From Actinomycetales bacterium (GTDB taxonomy: Bacteria; Actinomycetota; Actinomycetes; S36-B12): a stretch of DNA of 64,000 nucleotides. The position numbers and the translations under genes were made by a program. How positions within the stretch are numbered: position 1 is the first letter of the stretch; each line of letters opens with the position of its first letter. The notes under the pieces were generated by a model. The model did not search any database, was not told the origin of the DNA, and worked only from the letters and a program-made list of their open reading frames with translations. The DNA is taken from the NCBI GenBank assembly GCA_016125355.1, contig WGLX01000011.1, forward strand, positions 124,264-188,263. Reading direction: 5' to 3'. Positions 37,834 to 49,162 of this stretch are shown here, piece after piece.

Positions 37834-38688
37834 TCAGGCGACTGCCGAGAGGAACTCCGTCCAGCGGGCGCGGTCGACGAACCCGTAGTGGCCGGCGCCT
37901 GCCCAGACGTGAGGGGTCGCGTCGGGCAGCTCGTCCGCCACGCGCTGCGGCATCCGTGGCGAGATGATGTCGTCCGCGTCGCCGAAGAACACGTCGACGT
38001 GCTGCCGTACGTCGGCCAGCGAGAACCCCCAGTCCCAGAGCGCCAGCGTCATCTCGTAGGTGCCCTCGCCCTCCTGTGCCACGCCCTGCGCGAAGCTCGC
38101 CTCGAACATGGCCCGCTGGGCGGGATCGTCGAGCATGGTCGCGGCATCCGAGGGATCGTCGTCGACGACGGTCTCCACGTAGGTCGGCACGTCCTTGAGA
38201 ACCTTCCTCGCCTCGTCCTTGTTGGCCCACCTCAGGAGGTGGTGAAGGCGATGGATCTTCGCGATGAGCTTGAGGTCCTTCATCACCAGTTGCTTGCGCA
38301 TGAAGGGGTCGTCGAAGTCGCCGACGGGGGAGGCGAGGACCCCGCGTGTCACCCGATCCGGCAGGTGCACGGCGATCGCCAGGGTGTGAGGTCCGCCGCC
38401 CGAGTGGCCGGCCACCGCGAAGCGCTCCAGGCCAAGGTGATCGGCGAGCTCCTCGATGTCGCGGCCCCAGTCGATCATCCGACGGCCCGGGCTCGGCGAC
38501 GAACCGCCGACGCCGGGCTGGTCGGGCGAGATGACGCGCACGCCCAAGGATGCGGTCAGGGCGTCGTCGGGATTGCGGATGAGGCGGGAGTCGCCGAACC
38601 CGTGGGTGAAGACCACGGGGGTGCCGTCGGGGTCCCCGTACTCCTCGAAGGCGAGTGTCCGGCCGTCGCTGAGTTCCGTCGTCCGCAT
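37834..38688 (-). CDS. Alpha/beta hydrolase
   Basis: A 284-residue hydrolase. The oxyanion region VVFTHGFGDSRLI, the nucleophile elbow AGHSGGGPH (Ser), the acid in VFFGDADDIISP (Asp) and the C-terminal GAGHYGF (His) give a full triad. The substrate is unknown; esters or haloalkanes are handled by relatives. ATG 38688 has a TTGGAGG site. It is upstream-adjacent to the DUF1048/PadR pair on the same strand but separated from it by about 60 bases. Confidence 0.88.
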   Translation of the reverse strand: MRTTELSDGRTLAFEEYGDPDGTPVVFTHGFGDSRLIRNPDDALTASLGVRVISPDQPGVGGSSPSPGRRMIDWGRDIEELADHLGLERFAVAGHSGGGPHTLAIAVHLPDRVTRGVLASPVGDFDDPFMRKQLVMKDLKLIAKIHRLHHLLRWANKDEARKVLKDVPTYVETVVDDDPSDAATMLDDPAQRAMFEASFAQGVAQEGEGTYEMTLALWDWGFSLADVRQHVDVFFGDADDIISPRMPQRVADELPDATPHVWAGAGHYGFVDRARWTEFLSAVA

Positions 38689-38751
38689 GGGGACCTCCAA
38701 GAGGGGCTCCCTGGCCCCACCCGCGAGGCTACTGCCCTTGCGCACACGCCG

Positions 38752-39132
38752 TCAGTCCCTCGGGGGAACCGTGCCCGCCAGCTCGGTCTCGCCCTGGGCG
38801 ACGGCATCGAGGAGCCGCTGCCGCTCGCGAGTGCGCCAGTCCTTCGAGCCGTAGTTCGCCGAGAACTCGTCGGCGAAGGCGACGGGATCATCGCCGAGGA
38901 GATCGCGGAGGCGGGTTCCATCAACGGCGGCCTGCTCGAAGATGTCGACGAGGTCCTCCCACATCTGGACCGAGGCGTCATATCCCTGAGCCCCGGCGTG
39001 CAGGAGGTATCTCTCAAGCCCCTCGGCGGCGGTCCGATAGCCACCCGGAAGGGCGGCCACCCGTGCGCGGTACTGCTTCCAGCGACGCTTGTCGTTGCGG
39101 TCGCCGACCACGGTGTCGATCAGTCCGTTCAT
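38752..39132 (-). CDS. DUF1048 family protein
   Basis: A 126-residue helical protein matching DUF1048 (KRRWKQYRARVAALPGGYRTAAEGLERYLL; SVQMWEDLVDIFEQAA). ATG 39132 overlaps the PadR stop (ATGA). DUF1048 genes are almost always paired with PadR regulators. The function is unknown; the pairing suggests a small effector or anti-regulator. Confidence 0.87.
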   Translation of the reverse strand: MNGLIDTVVGDRNDKRRWKQYRARVAALPGGYRTAAEGLERYLLHAGAQGYDASVQMWEDLVDIFEQAAVDGTRLRDLLGDDPVAFADEFSANYGSKDWRTRERQRLLDAVAQGETELAGTVPPRD

Positions 39133-39461
39133 GTCATGCCTCCTTCGTGGAGCTGGTCAAGTCGTTCTGCGAGGAAGTTCCAGGTCTGCCAGAACTCGTC
39201 GAGTCGTCGGCGCCCTTCGGCGGCGAGGGAGTAGACCTTGCGAGGCGGCCCCTTCGCCGACGGCATCTTCTCGGCGTCCACGAGGCGCCGCTGTTCGATC
39301 CTGATCAGGAGGGCGTAGACCGTGCCCTCGGCCACCTCGCTGAATCCCATGTCCCGCAGGCGGGCAGTGATCTCGTAGCCGTGCGCCGGACCGTCCGCGA
39401 GGACCGCGAGGACCATCCCCTCCAAGGTGCCCTTGAGCAGCTCGGTCAGCTGGCTTCCCAT
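39129..39461 (-). CDS. PadR family transcriptional regulator
   Basis: A 110-residue winged-helix PadR repressor: LLKGTLEGMVLAVLADGPAHGYEI starts the HTH, followed by EGTVYALLIRIEQRRLV (recognition helix and wing) and a short C-terminal helix. ATG 39461 follows GGGAG. It is divergent from ychF. The AT-richer stretch 39480-39510, with the imperfect dyad GTACTGGTAC, is a candidate self-operator. Confidence 0.88.
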   Translation of the reverse strand: MGSQLTELLKGTLEGMVLAVLADGPAHGYEITARLRDMGFSEVAEGTVYALLIRIEQRRLVDAEKMPSAKGPPRKVYSLAAEGRRRLDEFWQTWNFLAERLDQLHEGGMT

Positions 39462-39593
39462 GGCGACTCCCGGTGAACTACCTAGCATTGCTGAGTACTG
39501 GTACATAGTGACACTGACTACCGGGTGGGCGCAAGCGGGGTCGACGCGTTGGCCCTGTCTTGGTGCGGCGATGCCGCCGATACCCTTCGCCGC

Positions 39594-40667
<1,074 letters not shown>

Positions 40668-40686
40668 TCACCCAACACGTGTGTCT

Positions 40687-41160
40687 TCACGTGATCGGGG
40701 TTCGGGCCGCGCACGACGCGGCGCCCAGCCAGGTGTGCGGGGTGCCGCGCCAGCACCATCCGAGACGTGGACGGCCCTCCCGCGTCACCCAGAGAGAGGG
40801 CACCCGTCGGTCGCCAGCGCTCGAAGCCAGCATCTGGTAGCAGTTGGCTGAGCGCAGAATCCCCGGGTGAGCGAGCAGAACGGCGACGCCCTCCTCGAGG
40901 GTGAGCGTGGACCGACCGGCCGCATGGATCACACGCTCAGCCTGCTCGGGAGCAACATTCAGGAGCTCGTACCCGAGGTCGACATCTTCCAGCCAGTAGT
41001 CAGCGTCGGGAAGTTCGATGGTGGGTTGGAATGCTGAGGGGTCCAGCGGGCGCATGTCCGAGTAGCCAGCAAACGATCCCTGACGCGTCTCAGGCATTGC
41101 AGATGCCGCGTTCAGGTGCCTCGCTACGGGCACGCGTTCTATCCGGTGGGGCCCCACCAC
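40687..41160 (-). CDS. DUF5701 family protein
   Basis: A protein of up to 157 residues. The C-terminal half carries DUF5701 signatures: LTLEEGVAVLLAHPGIL, NCYQMLASSAGDRRVPSLWV and LGWCWRGTPHTWLGAAS. Family members are usually longer at the N-terminus (about 200 residues), so this copy is probably truncated, or its start is not ATG 41160. It lies in the segment bounded by two copies of the ychF 3' end. Function unknown. Confidence 0.7.
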   Translation of the reverse strand: MVGPHRIERVPVARHLNAASAMPETRQGSFAGYSDMRPLDPSAFQPTIELPDADYWLEDVDLGYELLNVAPEQAERVIHAAGRSTLTLEEGVAVLLAHPGILRSANCYQMLASSAGDRRVPSLWVTREGRPRLGWCWRGTPHTWLGAASCAARTPIT

Positions 41161-41252
41161 GGTGTCTCCCTGATTGAAGGCGGTCCGTCAAGCGTACGCG
41201 CGCTGAAGCCTCCCGTTCTCGTTCGTCCGATGCCCACGTTGATTCGCCGCGT

Positions 41253-41276
41253 GACGTGGTCGAATTCCGGTTCAGC
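41253..41276 (+). repeat. ychF 3'-end repeat, copy 2
   Basis: GACGTGGTCGAATTCCGGTTCAGC-like sequence matching 21 of 24 bases of the ychF end. In frame it reads DVVEFRFS, then runs on without a stop. It lies 590 bases beyond the ychF stop, between the DUF5701 and VOC genes. Confidence 0.55.
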
Positions 41277-41327
41277 ATTCAGAGCGCGTTGGGCTCTCCC
41301 TGTTCACGCATCGCTAGAGTCCTCCAT

Positions 41328-41726
41328 GTGAGTACGCGCGCTCTCCCCTTCCTGATGTTCCAGGGTGGCGTTGCCCGAGAGGCGATCGACTTCTACGTCT
41401 CCCTGTTCGATGACGGAGAGATCGTCTCGGTTACGGAGTACGGCGCCGACGGTCCCGGTCCGGAAGGAACGGTGGTGCGCGCTCACTTTCGATTGGCGGG
41501 GCTGGATTTCTTCGCTTCAGACAGTTTCGTCACCCACGATTTCGGATTCACGCCGGCTCTCTCGATCTGGGTCGAGACCGAGTCCGAGTCCCAGCTCAAT
41601 CGCCTGTTCGCGGCGCTGGCCGATGGCGGACAGGTGCTCATGCCCCTGGATGACTACGGCTTCAGCGCACGCTTCGGGTGGCTCAATGACCGGCTCGGAG
41701 TCTCCTGGCAGCTCAACTACTCGTGA
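41328..41726 (+). CDS. VOC family protein (PhnB/3-dmu-9_3-mt type)
   Basis: A 132-residue single VOC domain: LPFLMFQGGVAREAIDFYVSLF at the start, then the paired strands VVRAHFRLAGLDFFASDS, and the end LPLDDYGFSARFGWLNDRLG-like block. This is the PhnB-like group (Pfam 3-dmu-9_3-mt). No enzymatic activity is established for most members. GTG 41328 is chosen because homologues start near TRALPFLMF; the reading frame extends upstream into the ychF-end copy 2. Confidence 0.82.
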   Translation: MSTRALPFLMFQGGVAREAIDFYVSLFDDGEIVSVTEYGADGPGPEGTVVRAHFRLAGLDFFASDSFVTHDFGFTPALSIWVETESESQLNRLFAALADGGQVLMPLDDYGFSARFGWLNDRLGVSWQLNYS

Positions 41727-41752
41727 CCGCGCGGATCCTGCCTTGCCGTTGA

Positions 41753-41784
41753 GGGACGGCATCGAGCTCGGCTTCGACGTCTGA
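41753..41784 (+). repeat. ychF 3'-end repeat, copy 3 (partial)
   Basis: GGACGGC, then a segment matching 20 of 24 bases of the ychF end including its TGA, with six bases missing between. In frame it reads DGIELGFDV-stop against DGDVVEFRFNV-stop in YchF. It follows the VOC gene. Confidence 0.5.
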
Positions 41785-41826
41785 CTCATATGGAATCGAC
41801 GCGGGTGGCGCGTCTGATCGGCGTGG

Positions 41827-42024
41827 TCAGCCCACCTTCCGGTACTTGCGGTGCATGGTCTGGCGGGTCACGCCGAGCAGGGTTCCGATCTCGGCCCACG
41901 ACAGCCCGAGGTGCCGCGCTCGCCGGACCGCCACCTCCTCCCGGCGAGCCAGCTCGCGCTTGGTCTCCGCGATCGCGGCCAGTTCGCCGAACACCCCGTC
42001 ATCCCCGTCGGTCGCTGTGCGCAT
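41827..42024 (-). CDS. Small HTH DNA-binding protein
   Basis: A 65-residue protein; the C-terminal half is a helix-turn-helix (LGLSWAEIGTLLGVTRQTMHRKY) preceded by a charged helix. ATG 42024 is preferred over two upstream starts because an 18-bp palindrome ends three bases upstream, where a promoter and self-operator would lie. Probably an autoregulator; its other targets are unknown. Confidence 0.75.
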   Translation of the reverse strand: MRTATDGDDGVFGELAAIAETKRELARREEVAVRRARHLGLSWAEIGTLLGVTRQTMHRKYRKVG

Positions 42025-42026
42025 GG

Positions 42027-42044
42027 TGTCAGCATATGCTGACA
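42027..42044. promoter_or_regulatory. 18-bp palindromic operator
   Basis: TGTCAGCATATGCTGACA is a perfect palindrome two bases upstream of the small HTH gene start at 42024. It contains TATGCT, a possible -10 for a leaderless transcript. Autorepression is likely. Confidence 0.65.
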
Positions 42045-42152
42045 TTCGGAATCGGTCCACAGGTCAACGGCGGATCCGCTCATCGGGGTTTGCCGGACTA
42101 GGGTCGTCGTTGCTGTTCGATCGAGGTCGGTTTCAACATCTCAGGAGCAGAC

Positions 42153-42359
42153 ATGTCCGAGAAGGTGCAGGGGCCGGCGTCGTACTTCCCGAGCATTGAG
42201 AAGAAGTACGGCAAGCCCATCTCCTACTGGATGGAGCAGCTCGACGCCGTACGGGATGCGAAGCACATGGAGCAGGTGGCCTACCTCAAGGGGCTCGGCA
42301 TGGGTCATGGCCACGCGAACGCCGTGGTGGCCGTCTACCGGAAGGACAACGGCCTCTAG
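42153..42359 (+). CDS. DUF4287 protein
   Basis: A 68-residue protein matching DUF4287 (SYFPSIEKKYGKPISYWMEQL; YLKGLGMGHGHANAVVAVYRKDN). These small domains are often fused to, or next to, DUF5655 proteins and may bind nucleic acid or protein; no function is proven. A CAGGAG site lies 8 bases before ATG 42153. The GNAT gene starts immediately after its stop (TAGATG). Confidence 0.87.
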   Translation: MSEKVQGPASYFPSIEKKYGKPISYWMEQLDAVRDAKHMEQVAYLKGLGMGHGHANAVVAVYRKDNGL

Positions 42360-42836
42360 ATGATCTTCCGGGCCGCGAACGCGGGCGACATGGGCCTGAT
42401 CACTCGTGCCACCCTGGAGAACCTGAACTGGCAGGGGGCGGGCTTCCACTCGGAGGACATCAGGCGCGAGCCGCAGTTCGCCCACTACCTGTCGACCTTC
42501 GTCGCTCCCGGTGACTTCGGAGTCGTGGCCGAAGAGGACGGACTGCCCGCCGGGGTCTGCTGGGCGGTCACCCTCCCGGCCTCGGATGCGGGCTATGGCT
42601 TCGTGTCGGACGACATCCCCGAGGTGAGCGTCACTGTCTTCGAGCCGTTCCGTCGGCGTGGGATCGGCCGGGAGCTGCTCGCCCACCTGATCGACGAGGC
42701 TGGTCGTCGGGGTTGCTCGGCCATCTCACTCAGCGTCGAGGACGGGAACCCGGCCCGCGAGCTCTACGAGAGCCTCGGTTTCACGGTCGTCGGACGCAGC
42801 GGCACCTCCGACACGATGCTGCTGCGTCTGGGATGA
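42360..42836 (+). CDS. GNAT family N-acetyltransferase
   Basis: A 158-residue GCN5-type acetyltransferase. The acetyl-CoA binding motif is VTVFEPFRRRGIGRELLAHL (R-R-x-G-I-G), followed by LSVEDGNPARELYESLGF, the typical motif B region. The substrate is unknown. It abuts the DUF4287 gene and is probably co-transcribed with it. Confidence 0.88.
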   Translation: MIFRAANAGDMGLITRATLENLNWQGAGFHSEDIRREPQFAHYLSTFVAPGDFGVVAEEDGLPAGVCWAVTLPASDAGYGFVSDDIPEVSVTVFEPFRRRGIGRELLAHLIDEAGRRGCSAISLSVEDGNPARELYESLGFTVVGRSGTSDTMLLRLG

Positions 42837-42897
42837 GTGCCGTCGGATTCGTCGCGGAAGTGGTTCCCTGGAGCACATTTCCCGGTTGACTGTCCCC

Positions 42898-43398
42898 GTG
42901 TCGATCCGCGCCGCCTTTGACAGATGGCCAACGCTGAACGAGCGGCTCATCGACTCCGTGCGCGGCCTCACCACCGACCAACTCTCGATGCCCGCAGCGC
43001 CCGGCCGATGGCCGCTGTGGGCGGTGGTTGGGCACCTGGCCTGCCAGCGTGTCTTCTGGCTGTGCGACTTCGCGGGCCAGCCTGGCGCGGCATCCACCCG
43101 CTTCACCAATGCCGGCTGGGACTGCCCGGGCGATGACGATCTGGAGAACGCGCTCAACGCGCACGAGCTGGCCGTCGCTCTCGCGTCCACGTTCGTGATC
43201 GTCGAGTCCGTGCTCGACACCTGGACCTTCGACTGGCTCGACGACGAGATCACCCGGCCGGAGTGGGGACCGGACTGGCGACATACACGGGGCTTCGTCG
43301 TCGAGCGGGTGTTCGCGCACGACGTCTGGCATGCCGCTGAGGCGAGCGAGATCCTGACGACCCTCGGGCAGGATGTCATCGATCCGTGGAGTCCTTGA
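42898..43398 (+). CDS. DinB-like putative metalloenzyme
   Basis: A 166-residue four-helix protein of the DinB/YfiT type. The helix start IRAAFDRWPTLNERLIDSVRGL and the histidines in VVGHLACQRVFW and VFAHDVWHAAE (expected metal ligands) fit the family. Mycothiol- or bacillithiol-dependent transferases occur in this superfamily, but the assignment here is open. Starts GTG 42898 or TTG 42886. The stop overlaps the next ATG. Confidence 0.8.
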   Translation: MSIRAAFDRWPTLNERLIDSVRGLTTDQLSMPAAPGRWPLWAVVGHLACQRVFWLCDFAGQPGAASTRFTNAGWDCPGDDDLENALNAHELAVALASTFVIVESVLDTWTFDWLDDEITRPEWGPDWRHTRGFVVERVFAHDVWHAAEASEILTTLGQDVIDPWSP

Positions 43399-43679
43399 TG
43401 AGGCTGACCGTCGTTGGCGAGATTCGCGAGTGGCGGGGCCCCGCGCCGTACCACTTCGTGACGATCGAGGGTGACCCCGCGGATGCCATCGCGTCCGTCG
43501 CCTCGCAGGTCTCGTACGGCTGGGGCGTGATCCCGGTGCGCGTCACCGTCGGGAGCACGACGTGGAGCACCAGCTTGTTCCCGAAGGACGGCGCGTTTCT
43601 GATTCCGTTCAAGGACAGGATCCGGAAGGCGGAGAACCTCGCTCTCGGGGACATCGTCACGGCCGACGTGGAGGTGTGA
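43398..43679 (+). CDS. DUF1905 protein
   Basis: A 93-residue beta-barrel protein matching DUF1905 (GPAPYHFVTIEGDPADAI; GWGVIPVRVTVGSTTWSTSLFP; GAFLIPFKDRIRKAENLALGD). These often lie next to YdeI or DinB-type genes. Function unknown. ATG 43398 overlaps the DinB stop by one base. Confidence 0.88.
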   Translation: MRLTVVGEIREWRGPAPYHFVTIEGDPADAIASVASQVSYGWGVIPVRVTVGSTTWSTSLFPKDGAFLIPFKDRIRKAENLALGDIVTADVEV

Positions 43680-43749
43680 GGCTCGCGCGAAGGGGACGCC
43701 CTCTGTGCCATGCTGCCGCGAACGAGGCTGAGACACGCTGGGGGTTGAG

Positions 43750-44592
43750 ATGAGTTCGTGGTCGTCGAGCAAGGTCGTCACATCGAAGTCCTGGGCGGTG
43801 CTCAAGGAGAACGCCTATCTGCTCACCTTCCCGGTGGCCGCGATGCTCCTGGGCCTGATCCCGTTCGCGATCTTCGGGCTGCCGGCGCTGTACTTCTTCG
43901 CGGTCAACCAGAACTGGGTGGCGGCGGCCTTCGGCATCGTGGCCGTGTTCGCCAGTCAGGCGGTGGCCACGCTCATCCAGGGCGGGCTCGTGGCGTCAGT
44001 CGACACGGAGCTGAGTGGAGACGACAGCAGCTTCGGCGCTGGCATGTCCCGAGCCTTCCAGCACACCGGTGCGCTGCTGGCCTGGAGCGGCATCGTCACG
44101 GTCGTCTCGCTGCTGTTCTCCCTGCTGCGGGGCAATGGGCAGGGGAGTGTCGTCGGGGTGCTCCTGCGCAACATCGTCGCGGCGGCCGGCGAGGTGCTGT
44201 GGACGCTCATCACCTTCTTCGTCGTTCCGTTCATCGTGCTCGAGGGCACGTCTCCGATCGAGGCGATCAAGGCGTCGGCCTCCCTGGTCCGCAAGAAGTG
44301 GGGCACGCAGATCGCCGGCGGCATCCGCATCGGCGGCCTGATCATCCTCGCCATCATCCTTCCGGCGGCGATCATTCTCGGGCTGGGCATCTTCCTGGTC
44401 ATCGCCGGCAGCCTGGTGTTCGGCATCCCACTGGCGATCGTGGGCGTCCTCGGTGTCCTGATCGGCATGGTGCTCTCCCAGGCGATGCGGACGGTGTTCG
44501 CGGTGGCGCTGTACCGCTACGCGAGCACCGGGGCCGTCTCGGGCGCATTCACGGAGGCGGAGCTGCAGTCCGCGGTGCAGGTGAAGGCCTGA
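43750..44592 (+). CDS. DUF6159 integral membrane protein
   Basis: A 280-residue protein with about six membrane segments. The start SSKVVTSKSWAVLKENAYLL and the block VPFIVLEGTSPIEAIKASASLVRKKWG match DUF6159. The family's function is unknown. A GGTTGAG-type site precedes ATG 43750. The DUF1707 gene starts 30 bases downstream, and both are probably one unit ending in the 45314 hairpin. Confidence 0.82.
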   Translation: MSSWSSSKVVTSKSWAVLKENAYLLTFPVAAMLLGLIPFAIFGLPALYFFAVNQNWVAAAFGIVAVFASQAVATLIQGGLVASVDTELSGDDSSFGAGMSRAFQHTGALLAWSGIVTVVSLLFSLLRGNGQGSVVGVLLRNIVAAAGEVLWTLITFFVVPFIVLEGTSPIEAIKASASLVRKKWGTQIAGGIRIGGLIILAIILPAAIILGLGIFLVIAGSLVFGIPLAIVGVLGVLIGMVLSQAMRTVFAVALYRYASTGAVSGAFTEAELQSAVQVKA

Positions 44593-44622
44593 CGTTCCGT
44601 CCGGAGTCGGTAGCCTCATCGT

Positions 44623-45309
44623 GTGAGCGAGAACGTGCCGGCTGAGGTGCCTGACGACCCGGTCGCCCAGGCCCTCCGCATGAGGGCGTCCGACGCCGAC
44701 CGCGAGAAGGTAGCCAACATCCTGCGGGACGCCTACGCGGAGGGACGGCTCACGCCCGTCGAGCACGAGGAGCGGCTCAGCGAGGCCTACCAGGCGCAGA
44801 CCTACGGCGACCTCATTCCCGTGATGCGGGACCTGCCGGTGCCTCCCGGCACATTGGCAATCCCCACGGCGAACGGGGTGTCCGTCTCGCCGCCGGTCGG
44901 CCCCGATTCCTCCGGCATCGTGGTGAACCCGGCGCTGTCAGGCACGGCGGACCCGTCGATGGTCGCGATCTTCGGGGCGTTCGAACGCAAGGGAATGTGG
45001 ACCGTTCCGGCGGAGTCCTCAGCCACCTGCGTTTTCGGCGGGGGAGAGATCGACTTCACGGAGGCGGTGCTGACCTCCCGGGAGGTGACGATCACCGCGG
45101 TGTGCCTCTTCGGTGGCCTGGAGATCACCGTCCCCGATGGCATGCAGGTGCGCAATGAGGCCGTGGGCATCTTCGGCGGGGTGAACGTGCCCGACGGCGC
45201 GCCCCCGGCCGATGCCCCGGTGCTCATCGTCAAGGGCGCGGCCATCTTCGGCGGCATCGAGATCAAGCGCCCCAAGAACCGGAAGAGGTGGGGCATCAGC
45301 AAGAGCTGA
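44623..45309 (+). CDS. DUF1707 protein with LiaF-like C-terminus
   Basis: A 228-residue protein. Residues about 14-66 are DUF1707 (LRMRASDADREKVANILRDAYAEGRL). The C-terminal part is a beta-repeat domain with recurring IFGGxEI/V strands (CVFGGGEIDF, CLFGGLEITV, IFGGVNV, AIFGGIEI), similar to the LiaF/cell-wall-active antibiotic response domain. It may act in envelope stress sensing. GTG 44623. No membrane segment is visible. Confidence 0.85.
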   Translation: MSENVPAEVPDDPVAQALRMRASDADREKVANILRDAYAEGRLTPVEHEERLSEAYQAQTYGDLIPVMRDLPVPPGTLAIPTANGVSVSPPVGPDSSGIVVNPALSGTADPSMVAIFGAFERKGMWTVPAESSATCVFGGGEIDFTEAVLTSREVTITAVCLFGGLEITVPDGMQVRNEAVGIFGGVNVPDGAPPADAPVLIVKGAAIFGGIEIKRPKNRKRWGISKS

Positions 45310-45313
45310 CGCC

Positions 45314-45368
45314 AATCCCACCCTCAGCGTCACAAGACGGGTCGTGATGTGACGCTGCACGTGGGATT
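45314..45368. terminator. Long-stem hairpin between convergent genes
   Basis: Arms 45314-45334 and 45348-45368 pair at 19 of 21 positions around a 13-nt loop. The hairpin starts 5 bases after the DUF1707 stop and ends 6 bases from the stop of the convergent membrane gene, so it can terminate both. There is no U-tract. Confidence 0.7.
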
Positions 45369-45373
45369 TCGGG

Positions 45374-45982
45374 TCAGCTTGCTGGGGGGAGGAGGCCCTC
45401 CTCGCGGAGTTCTAGGGCCGCCAGGGCGTCGATGACCGCACGATCCTGACGCCGCCAGGCTCCGGCCGGATCGTCGCTGATGCGCGCGAGGACATGCAGC
45501 GGCTGGCGCGCCATGGCTCGCAGGGCGAAGAGGTCGAGATCCTCGCTTGCGTCCACGAAGCGACGAGCCGCCGATGCGCGGCGGATGAACATGATGCGGA
45601 TCGGCACCCAGAAGACGGCGAACGACATGATGCCCAGCACCGCCAGGCTCACGGCGAGGAAGCGGGCGAGCAGCGAGACGGCATCCGCCGTCGCCTGGCC
45701 GGCGTCCGCAATGGACAGGGCGGCCGAGCTCATGCCGTCGAAGGGCGTGCTCAGGGTTTCGCCCACCAGGGGGACCTGGCCGATCGAGTCCCCGGCGTCG
45801 GAGATGTTGCCGGCGAGATCGGTCGCGCTCTGGGCGATCGCCAGCCCGGGAGTCGCCAGGTTCATCACGAGGTCGTACAGGCGGAAGGCCGCCCAGACCC
45901 ACAGCGCCGACCAGGCGACCAGCCAGATGTCGCCCAGCATCTGTCGAGCCCGGCGCGCCGGGATGTCCGCATAGAAGACCAT
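45374..45982 (-). CDS. Membrane protein, unrecognised
   Basis: A 202-residue protein with two clear membrane segments: about 17-45 (WLVAWSALWVWAAFRLYDLV) and about 105-130 (FLAVSLAVLGIMSFAVFWV). Between them lies an Ala/Gly/Ser-rich extracytoplasmic part, and a cytoplasmic helical tail follows. I do not recognise a family. ATG 45982. It is divergent from typA. Confidence 0.65.
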   Translation of the reverse strand: MVFYADIPARRARQMLGDIWLVAWSALWVWAAFRLYDLVMNLATPGLAIAQSATDLAGNISDAGDSIGQVPLVGETLSTPFDGMSSAALSIADAGQATADAVSLLARFLAVSLAVLGIMSFAVFWVPIRIMFIRRASAARRFVDASEDLDLFALRAMARQPLHVLARISDDPAGAWRRQDRAVIDALAALELREEGLLPPAS

Positions 45983-46035
45983 GGCCGACCTTTCACGATT
46001 TCAGTGCGCACGGCCCCGACCTCTAGGGTTCGGGC

Positions 46036-47892
<1,857 letters not shown>

Positions 47893-47943
47893 GACGTCCA
47901 TGATCACGATGTGGTGACATTTCTGGGATGACGACGAATCCCG

Positions 47944-47974
47944 TTGTTACTCGCCAGTCACCATGACGTAATCT
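47944..47974 (+). promoter_or_regulatory. Possible promoter of the oligopeptide operon
   Basis: TTGTTA (47944-47949), a 19-base spacer and TAATCT (47969-47974) upstream of the oppC gene. The spacer is longer than ideal, so this is tentative. Confidence 0.35.
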
Positions 47975-48059
47975 CAGGCAGCCAGCCTGTGCAGGGCATG
48001 GCTTCCGTTGCCTGTGCGGTGCTGCCGTGCAGCACGTCCTGCCGAGAAGGAGCAGCGCC

Positions 48060-49052
48060 TTGACGATGACCACGGATGTGGTGACGGCCGCCGAGCCGGC
48101 TGCTGCCCCTCAGGTCGCCGGGCTCTCCCTTCGCCAACTCGCCTGGCGTCGGCTCAAGCGCGACAAGGCGGCCATGTTCGCCATGTGGCTGCTGATCTTC
48201 ATCTTCGGCACGGCCATCCTCGCCCCGCTGATCACCAACCTGCTGGGCGTCAACCCGTATGACTTCGACCTGACCGTCCTCGATCCATCCCAGGGCAGCC
48301 TGCCGGCGGGCGCATGGGGTGGCATCTCCCTGGAGCACCCCCTGGGCGTGGAGCCGCTCACGGGCCGCGACCTCCTCGCGCGGCTGCTCTTCGGCGCACG
48401 CGTGTCCCTCCTGATCGCCATCTCGGCCGTGGCCATCATCGCCATCGTCGGCACCACCATCGGCATCGTAGCCGGCTACAAGGGCGGCTGGATCGACACG
48501 CTCATCGGCCGCCTGACCGACCTGATCCTCGCCTTCCCCCTCATCCTCATGCTCATCGCGCTCAGCCCGGTTCTCACCCAGCGGCTTCAGGCCATGGGCA
48601 TGTCCCCGGAGGACTCGCGCGTCGTCTACCTCATCATCGTGTTCGCCTTCTTCGGCTGGCCATACCTTGCCCGCCTGATCCGCGGGCAGGTACTGAGTCT
48701 GCGCGAGCGGGAGTTCGTCGAGGCTGCGGTGGCTTCGGGCGCGCCTACCCGACGCATCCTGTTCCGTGAGGTGCTCCCCAACCTGTGGGCGCCGATCATC
48801 GTCTACGTCACGATCTCGATCCCGACGATCATCGCCAGCGAGGCGGCACTGTCCTACCTCGGCGTCGGCATCATCGAGCCGACCCCGTCGTGGGGCAAGA
48901 TGCTGGCCGACTCGGTCCGCTACTTCGCGGTCGTGCCCACCTACCTGTTCATCCCGGGCACGGCGCTGTTCATCGTCGTGTACGCCTTCAACATCTTCGG
49001 TGACGCTGTACGCGACGCCCTCGACCCCAGGACCGGACGCAATGCCCGCTGA
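48060..49052 (+). CDS. Oligopeptide ABC permease (OppC-like)
   Basis: A 330-residue permease of the OppC/DppC type. A cytoplasmic N-terminus with LSLRQLAWRRLKRDKAAMFAM leads to about six membrane segments. The coupling motif is EAAVASGAPTRRILFREVLPNLW. TTG 48060 has AAGGAG at 7 bases; ATG 48066 is the alternative. It is first in an operon with the order C-A-B-D-F, unlike the more usual A-B-C-D-F. Confidence 0.87.
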   Translation: MTMTTDVVTAAEPAAAPQVAGLSLRQLAWRRLKRDKAAMFAMWLLIFIFGTAILAPLITNLLGVNPYDFDLTVLDPSQGSLPAGAWGGISLEHPLGVEPLTGRDLLARLLFGARVSLLIAISAVAIIAIVGTTIGIVAGYKGGWIDTLIGRLTDLILAFPLILMLIALSPVLTQRLQAMGMSPEDSRVVYLIIVFAFFGWPYLARLIRGQVLSLREREFVEAAVASGAPTRRILFREVLPNLWAPIIVYVTISIPTIIASEAALSYLGVGIIEPTPSWGKMLADSVRYFAVVPTYLFIPGTALFIVVYAFNIFGDAVRDALDPRTGRNAR

Positions 49053-49162
49053 CAACTCGCGGCTTCGTCCCGCACAGGCCTCCGCCCCAGAAGGGCGGAT
49101 TCCCGGTCTAGCTGACCGGGCAAAGGTCGCGCACACGTGCGACCGCGACAAGGAGGAAACAC

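Noticed and set aside
37192-39234. Plus-strand frames opposite the GGDEF-EAL, hydrolase and DUF1048 genes
   Set aside because: All overlap conserved minus-strand genes and have shadow-type composition.
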